NCBI GenBank assembly: GCA_031271525.1
Contig: JAISVO010000187.1
Coordinates: 1 to 9,701, forward strand
Length of the DNA stretch: 9,701 bases
Direction of reading: 5' to 3'
Source: Oscillospiraceae bacterium
GTDB taxonomy: Bacteria > Bacillota > Clostridia > Oscillospirales > UBA929
The notes under the pieces were generated by a model. That model was not told where the DNA came from. It did not search any database and worked only from the letters and a program-made list of their open reading frames with translations. The position numbers were made by a program, and so were the translations under genes. Positions 5,833 through 9,701 of the stretch are shown piece by piece (the first letter of the stretch is position 1; each line of letters starts with the position of its first letter).

Positions 5833-6254
5833 ATCTCAATCCCCGCGATTCTTCTCACATGCCGCTCCTCGCCCGAGAATTCGGTGCCGAGGAATACCGC
5901 CACGATTTCGTACGCCGCCTCTCTTCCGACGATCCGGCTCCCGAGAGCCAAGATGTTCGCGTCGTTGTGCAAGCGGGCGAGCCGCGCCGTCGTCGGGTCG
6001 CTGCAGCAGACACAGCGGATTCCCTTGAACCGGTTCGCGGCATAACTCATCCCGGCGCCTGTGCCGCAGACCAAAACCCCCTGTCCGCCGCTCTCCAGCA
6101 CCGTCTGCGCCAGCATTTGGGCAACCGGCGCGTAATCGCAGGGCGTTTCGTTCTCCGCCCCCATGTCGGTGAAGGAAAACCCCCGGTCATAGAGAAAGTG
6201 GGCGATCTGCTTCTTCAGCGGATACCCCGCCCCGTCGCTCGCGATGTACAGCAT
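5829..6254 (-). CDS. RpiB/LacAB-family sugar-phosphate isomerase with altered active site
   Basis: The family interconverts aldose and ketose phosphates: ribose-5-phosphate/ribulose-5-phosphate in RpiB, galactose-6-phosphate in LacAB, allose-6-phosphate in some members. The 141-residue length is typical. Visible hallmarks are the catalytic cysteine C63 in VCGTGAGMS, T65, H96 in LHNDANILALGSR, and the C-terminal R131/H132/R134/R135 cluster. The usual N-terminal SDHAG motif reads SDGAG, so the conserved histidine is Gly8. That residue is near the substrate phosphate in RpiB structures as I recall, so substrate preference may differ, and I therefore leave the symbol blank. AGGA lies four bases before the ATG. 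The first 68 bp overlap the TIM-barrel gene out of frame, and the stop overlaps the next gene's ATG. Joint action with the upstream TIM-barrel protein is an inference. Confidence 0.88.
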   Translation of the reverse strand: MLYIASDGAGYPLKKQIAHFLYDRGFSFTDMGAENETPCDYAPVAQMLAQTVLESGGQGVLVCGTGAGMSYAANRFKGIRCVCCSDPTTARLARLHNDANILALGSRIVGREAAYEIVAVFLGTEFSGEERHVRRIAGIEI

Positions 6255-7011
6255 CGTTCCTCATCCCTTCCAGTTTTTTTGCGCGGGTATACGTCAGCGC
6301 AAGAAACGCTTCCGGAGACATATCCTCATATCCGGTGTTCTTCGCCTCCAGCGCCACCGGGCCTGTGTAACGGGATTTTGCGACCTTTCTCATCACGTCA
6401 AGCCAATCCACCGTACCGTCAAACGGGATCTTGTGCTGATCGTCCGAGCCGTCGTTGTCGTGCAGATGGAGGACAAACAGCCGCTCGCCGTACCGGGTCA
6501 GAAGGTCTTCGTCCGGCGTCCAGCAGTTGCGGTGCCCGCTGTCGAAGCAAAACCCGGCGGAGGGTATCCGGCTCAGCGTGAAGTCCAAATGGGGCGATTC
6601 CCGCAAATTTTCAAACGCGACTCTCACGCCGCGCCCTTCGGCGTGACATACCAGCCGCTGCAACCGGTTCAGCCCGGCTTCGTTCGGCGGGGGCGGTGTC
6701 TTCCCTGACGACAGATGGATCACAACCGCCGGGATTTCATGCTCCCCGCAGTCGCTGACGATCGTTAGGTAGTGCGCTAGCAGTTCCTCCCCGGCGGCAC
6801 CCCAGATGTCGTTGCAGCGTTCAAACGGCGCGTGGACATTTTCCACTGTCAAGCCCGCTCCCCGCGCAAGTCCGGGGTTATCGCGGTATGTTCCATCCCC
6901 GAAATCGTCGGCCCACCAGAGCGAAATCCCGTCAAAGCCGGCAGCTTTGATCAGGCGGAACCGATCCTCCTTCGGAAGCTCATAGCCAAACCACGCAAAT
7001 GTCGCCGTCAT
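6187..7011 (-). CDS. Sugar phosphate isomerase/epimerase-like TIM-barrel protein
   Basis: This 274-residue protein belongs to the xylose isomerase-like TIM-barrel superfamily (AP endonuclease 2 fold), which includes metal-dependent isomerases, epimerases and dehydratases. Candidate metal ligands are E134 (VAFENL), D157 and H160 (CFDSGH), H184 (LHLHDNDG) and E222 (ALEAKN), matching the family pattern on successive strands. NVHAPF (about 58-63) and VIHLSSG (about 97-103) are typical strand ends. The ATG at 7009-7011 has AGGAGGG seven bases upstream; a longer upstream reading frame would lie inside argS and lacks support. The barrel seems complete by about residue 250. The last 23 residues are read from DNA that also encodes the start of the RpiB-like protein, so this tail may come from loss of an earlier stop. 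The exact substrate is unknown. Confidence 0.87.
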   Translation of the reverse strand: MTATFAWFGYELPKEDRFRLIKAAGFDGISLWWADDFGDGTYRDNPGLARGAGLTVENVHAPFERCNDIWGAAGEELLAHYLTIVSDCGEHEIPAVVIHLSSGKTPPPPNEAGLNRLQRLVCHAEGRGVRVAFENLRESPHLDFTLSRIPSAGFCFDSGHRNCWTPDEDLLTRYGERLFVLHLHDNDGSDDQHKIPFDGTVDWLDVMRKVAKSRYTGPVALEAKNTGYEDMSPEAFLALTYTRAKKLEGMRNDAVHRERRGGVSAEEADRPLSL

Positions 7012-7022
7012 ACAGCGCCCTC

Positions 7023-8741
7023 CTACATATGCTTGGGGATTTCCACCCCCAGCAGACCCAGCAGAGTGGCTAAGAACCGGTCGGTCAGCGCCAGCAGTGA
7101 CAGCCATGAGGCGCGGCGGTTCCTGTCCGGATGCGACAAGATCTTGTGCTCGAAGTAGAAGCGGTTGAACCGCCCGGCCAGCTCAAACAGGATATCACAA
7201 ATAGCGCTTGGGGCTTTGTCGGCGTAGGCGCGGAGGAGCGCGTCGCTGACCATCGTGAGGATCAGCATCAGGTCGCGCTCTGTGTCGGTCGCCGGCGGCA
7301 GAAGGGTTCCGCCGGGCGCCTCGCCAGCCTTTGCCAGCACCGACCGGATCCTTACGGCGGTGTATAGCAGGTAGGGGCCTGTCTTCCCCTCGCTTGCGAG
7401 GAACCGGTCCATATCGAAGACGTAGTCCTTCGAGCGGTGGTTCTGCATGTCGCCAACCCGCAGCGCGGCCATCCCGAGCTGGCGCGCGATCATCCCTAGC
7501 TCCGCCTCATTTATACCGATTTCGGACGAACTGGCCTTCTCAAAAGCGTTGGAAACGACCATATCGATCAGGCCAGACAGCTGCATCACCCCGCCGTCCC
7601 GCGTCTTGAAAGGTTTTCCGTCCTTCCCGTTGACCGTACCGAATGGATAATGATGGCAAGTCATCTCTTTGCCGTTTTCACTAAGAAAACCGGTCAGCTT
7701 CGCGCACCGGAAAACCTGCTTGAAGTGCAGGGATTGGCGGTTGTCGGTGAAGTACCACACCTCGTCCGGGTTGAAGTCCCGCTTGCGCTGGAGGAGGGTC
7801 GCCAGATCGGTGGTGCCGTATAAGTCAGCGCCGTTGGACTTTTGGACGATCATCGGCGGCATCGGCTCCTTGTCCTCCGGCAGGGCGACATCCACAACAA
7901 GCGCGCCTTCGCTCTCCCGCAAAAGGCCCTTATCCCGCAGACCGCCCAGCGTCAGGGGGATAAACGGCTCCGCGTCGCTCTCCCCCTTCCAGAGGTCAAA
8001 GGACACCCCGAGCGCTTCGTAGCTTTTCCGGAGGTCGTTAACCGAGGTGGAACGCACCGCTTCCCACACGGCGCGGAGAGCCGGGTCGCCGCCTTGCAGC
8101 GCCGCGGTCCGAGCGGCTGCTTTCGCGGCAAAGTCCGGCTCCGCCTTGGATCGGGCGGAGGCCGCCGGGTAAATCTCGTTTAAGTCGTCCAGCGTAACGT
8201 CGGCCGCCGCCAGACCCCGCTCTTCCATCTCGGCGATGATAAGACCCATTTGCAGTCCCCAATCGCCCAGATGGGTGTCGCTGACGACGGTATGTCCCAA
8301 GAATCGGCTCAGGCGGGTAACGCTGTCCCCGATGATCGCCGAACGCAGATGCCCGACATGGAGCGGCTTCGCGACATTGGGGCCGCCATAATCCGCTACG
8401 ATTGTCTTTGGGCTCATCAATGGGAGCAAAAGGCGTTCGTCCTCCGCCATTCCTTGCAGCAGGGATGTTAAAAAGGTATCAGATAAGCGGAGGTTGATAA
8501 AGCCCGGCGGCACCGCCTCGGCGGACGCGAATCGGGCGTCGTTTATGAGGTCGTCTGCGACCTCGGCGGCGATTGCGAGCGGGTTCTTCTTAAAAACCTT
8601 CGCCGCCGGGAGGGCTCCGTTGCACTGGAAATGGCAGAGGTCGGGGCGGTTGGAAACGGTGACGCCGCCGTAGGACGGGCCGTAGCCGTGTTTTTCAAAC
8701 ACGGCGGATACCAATTCGGTTAGGTCGGTGAGTATATTCAT
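7023..8741 (-). CDS. argS: Arginyl-tRNA synthetase
   Basis: This cytoplasmic class I enzyme attaches arginine to tRNA-Arg and needs the tRNA bound to activate the amino acid. The 572 residues match the family. An N-terminal additional domain (about 1-110, with NPLAIAAEV and GFINLRLS) contacts the tRNA elbow. The Rossmann catalytic core carries the HIGH-type signature HVGH at 128-131 within GPNVAKPLHVGHLRSAIIGDS. The KMSKS region is replaced by PFKTRDGG at about 377-384, as in many ArgRS enzymes. The C-terminal DALR anticodon-binding domain starts around 455 (YLLYTAVRIRSVL). The ATG overlaps the upstream stop as ATGA and has GGGAG seven bases before it. No T-box or other leader precedes it directly, so control would come from the unit's promoter at 9296-9324. 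Confidence 0.97.
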   Translation of the reverse strand: MNILTDLTELVSAVFEKHGYGPSYGGVTVSNRPDLCHFQCNGALPAAKVFKKNPLAIAAEVADDLINDARFASAEAVPPGFINLRLSDTFLTSLLQGMAEDERLLLPLMSPKTIVADYGGPNVAKPLHVGHLRSAIIGDSVTRLSRFLGHTVVSDTHLGDWGLQMGLIIAEMEERGLAAADVTLDDLNEIYPAASARSKAEPDFAAKAAARTAALQGGDPALRAVWEAVRSTSVNDLRKSYEALGVSFDLWKGESDAEPFIPLTLGGLRDKGLLRESEGALVVDVALPEDKEPMPPMIVQKSNGADLYGTTDLATLLQRKRDFNPDEVWYFTDNRQSLHFKQVFRCAKLTGFLSENGKEMTCHHYPFGTVNGKDGKPFKTRDGGVMQLSGLIDMVVSNAFEKASSSEIGINEAELGMIARQLGMAALRVGDMQNHRSKDYVFDMDRFLASEGKTGPYLLYTAVRIRSVLAKAGEAPGGTLLPPATDTERDLMLILTMVSDALLRAYADKAPSAICDILFELAGRFNRFYFEHKILSHPDRNRRASWLSLLALTDRFLATLLGLLGVEIPKHM

Positions 8742-9262
8742 TCTTTATCTCCCAATTGATTGATCAGTTCGGTCATTTCCTTCTGCGGTTCCGCCCCCAG
8801 CGACCGGTCGAGGACGGTGAAGAAGCCTATCAGAACCGCCGAGCAGAGGAGGCACGCGCCCCAAAGAACCGCCGCATACATCGGCGCGAGTGTGAACGAA
8901 AGGATCGCCGCCAGCAGCAGCAGGAACTGGGACGGCAGGTAGACGAGCAGCCGATCGGCGGTGGTCATCCCAAACCGCCCGGTGAGCAGTGTGCTGTCCC
9001 CGCTTCGCCGTACCCGCCCCCGGAATACCCGCTGCGGACGGGTGCGTCCCCGGCTTCCGTTTTTCGTGAGGGTAAACCGGGTACCGAGGTGAAAAACACC
9101 GAAACCCGTGTTGACGGACTGAACCTGAAAGAGCCGGCTTCCCCTCGCTTTGAGGAGGAAGACGTCTTTCTTGTAAGTCGCCGCCCTCTCCCAAGGCTGA
9201 CAAGCCTTGGAGAGCTGCTTCAGGACGTCCTCCGGTGTCGTCCGGGCGCGGATACGCAGCAT
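8738..9262 (-). CDS. Membrane-anchored protein of unknown function, first gene of the argS unit
   Basis: With the ATG at 9260-9262 the product has 174 residues. The first ~108 are soluble and look beta-rich, including GVFHLGTRFTLTKNG and a GRV...STLLTGRFGM stretch at about 82-99. Two membrane segments follow at about 109-126 and 129-151, then a charged tail with EMTELINQLGDKE. I do not recognise the family with confidence. A more upstream ATG at 9326-9328 lies beyond the predicted transcription start, whereas the chosen one follows AGGAGGGG at about ten bases. The stop overlaps the argS ATG (ATGA), so the two are probably translationally coupled. The pairing with argS need not be functional. 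Confidence 0.75.
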   Translation of the reverse strand: MLRIRARTTPEDVLKQLSKACQPWERAATYKKDVFLLKARGSRLFQVQSVNTGFGVFHLGTRFTLTKNGSRGRTRPQRVFRGRVRRSGDSTLLTGRFGMTTADRLLVYLPSQFLLLLAAILSFTLAPMYAAVLWGACLLCSAVLIGFFTVLDRSLGAEPQKEMTELINQLGDKE

Positions 9263-9295
9263 CAGGGGAACCCCTCCTACTCTTGGTTTCACCTT

Positions 9296-9324
9296 ATTGT
9301 ACCGCAAATAGGGGAAAAAGACAA
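9296..9324 (-). promoter_or_regulatory. Sigma-A promoter of the argS unit
   Basis: On the minus strand, TTGTCT (9319-9324, four of six) is followed by 17 bp and TACAAT (9296-9301, five of six). The predicted start is near 9289, giving a leader of about 27 bases. The -35 box lies inside the T-tract of the terminator at 9325-9352. Confidence 0.65.
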
Positions 9325-9352
9325 GCACCCCCTTTGATATTGAAAGGGGTGC
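9325..9352 (-). terminator. Intrinsic terminator downstream of lysC and the structured block
   Basis: On the minus strand GCACCCCTTT pairs with AAAGGGGGTGC (10 bp, one bulged G) around a 7-base loop, and TTGTCTTTTT follows directly. It ends transcription arriving from lysC or from a transcript starting in 9353-9594. Confidence 0.8.
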
Positions 9353-9594
9353 CGGAGTCTGTCACTCTTGGCTTAACCGGTTCGCAAACTTCTGGTGCGC
9401 TTTGAGAAAAAGACTGAACACTCAGAGCTGACGCGCTGATGCGTCATGCGCGGCGGAACTGTCATGTAAGGAACCCCGGCAGTAAGCTCATACCGATCTG
9501 GGTTTCCCATTTCGCTAAATTCGCAAGTATCCTTCTCCCATGCGTCCGTCGCAGCGCCGTCCTTCCTTCAACGGCAGTGCGCCGGCTCTTTCGG
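9353..9594 (-). other. Hairpin-rich intergenic block after lysC, possible repeat element or structured RNA
   Basis: No known gene is evident in these 242 bases. On the minus strand several foldable segments follow one another: 9550-9581 (CGCA/TGCG and GCCGT/ACGGC with a 2x2 internal loop), a GGGAAACCC region that can pair with GGGGTTCC around an inner CGGTA/TGCCG stem (about 9470-9509), and a perfect TGACGC/GCGTCA hairpin with a 6-base loop (9429-9446). It ends at the terminator at 9325-9352, so it would be the 3' part of the lysC mRNA or a separate small RNA. I could not match it to a known riboswitch consensus. Confidence 0.4.
9373..9510 (-). CDS. Doubtful 45-residue ORF inside the structured block
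   Basis: An ATG at 9508-9510 opens 45 codons reading MGNPDRYELTAGVPYMTVPP and then a Ser/Arg-rich tail, ending TAA at 9373-9375. The same frame stays open for about 20 codons before the ATG. There is no good ribosome site (AGCGAA only), and the same bases form stems in the predicted RNA. It could be a short gene fragment, part of a dispersed repeat, or an accidental ORF. Confidence 0.2.
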   Translation of the reverse strand: MGNPDRYELTAGVPYMTVPPRMTHQRVSSECSVFFSKRTRSLRTG

Positions 9595-9701
9595 TTACCC
9601 GAAGAACTCTTGGTGAATCACCCGCACGGCGCGGTCGGAATCGGCGAGGTCGATCAATACCGATACCTTGATCTCACTGGTGGAGATCATTTGGATGTTC
9701 A
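9595..9701 (-). CDS. lysC: Aspartate kinase, C-terminal fragment (continues beyond window)
   Basis: Only the last 34 complete codons are in view. They contain NIQMISTSEIKVSVLID, the hallmark of the C-terminal ACT domain of aspartate kinase, and end VIHQEFFG before TAA at 9595-9597. The enzyme phosphorylates aspartate as the first step toward lysine, threonine, methionine and diaminopimelate. The ACT domains bind the feedback inhibitors lysine and/or threonine. The start, catalytic domain and any lysine riboswitch lie outside the window, so the isoenzyme type cannot be told. Confidence 0.9.
   Translation of the reverse strand, partial: NIQMISTSEIKVSVLIDLADSDRAVRVIHQEFFG

Noticed and set aside
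7377..7384. Missing KMSKS in ArgRS as a defect
   Set aside because: The enzyme itself lacks a canonical KMSKS, but this is normal for many ArgRS enzymes, which use a KTR-type loop instead; all other features are intact.
9353..9594. Lysine, c-di-AMP (ydaO) or c-di-GMP riboswitch
   Set aside because: A few short segments (GGGAAACCC, GCGTCAGCT) look reminiscent, but I could not fit any full consensus. The block lies after lysC and more than 80 bases before the next start, with a terminator between.
7..9701. parS site for ParB
   Set aside because: I looked for the TGTTTCACGTGAAACA palindrome and close variants and saw only half-site resemblances (near 2005 and 9285).

Overview
The window looks like chromosomal DNA from a motile, G+C-rich, low-G+C-lineage Firmicute, most likely of the Clostridia (Oscillospiraceae/Ruminococcaceae type). 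The reasons are strong AGGAGG-type ribosome sites, sigma-A type promoters, a CheV chemotaxis coupler, and a Soj/Spo0J-type parA-parB pair followed directly by serS, an order I associate with origin-proximal regions of Clostridia. The lineage is an inference. Nothing in the window is an obvious defence system, phage or transposon.

Layout, left to right. Positions 1-381 hold the remains of one protein-coding gene, readable only by switching among three frames, in DNA visibly richer in A+T than the rest. A gene-free stretch leads to a strong promoter (600-628) preceded by regularly spaced A-tracts. It drives a plus-strand cluster of tRNA-Val(TAC), tRNA-Asp(GTC) and an unusually mispaired tRNA-Phe(GAA). 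A perfect 11-bp hairpin at 1052-1078 separates this cluster from the converging minus-strand genes and can stop transcription from both sides.

Everything from 1096 to the right edge is on the minus strand, in four transcription units. Unit A is cheV alone with its own promoter (2060-2088). Unit B is parA, parB, serS and a four-helix membrane protein, with gaps of 4-20 bp and a promoter at 5577-5605. Unit C is a two-helix membrane protein, argS, a TIM-barrel sugar isomerase-like protein, an RpiB-family protein and a 53-residue cysteine-rich protein. It is tightly packed, with two ATGA start/stop overlaps and one 68-bp overlap, and its promoter is at 9296-9324. Unit D is the 3' end of an aspartate kinase gene, cut by the window edge, followed by about 240 bp of hairpin-rich DNA and a terminator whose T-tract doubles as the -35 box of unit C.

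Functionally the region is mostly housekeeping: chromosome segregation (ParAB), charging of tRNA-Ser and tRNA-Arg, lysine/threonine precursor supply (aspartate kinase) and chemotaxis. The points most worth a second look are the frame-broken gene at 1-381, the irregular tRNA-Phe, a non-standard SerRS active-site signature, an RpiB homologue lacking the usual histidine of its DHAG motif, and the structured block after lysC.
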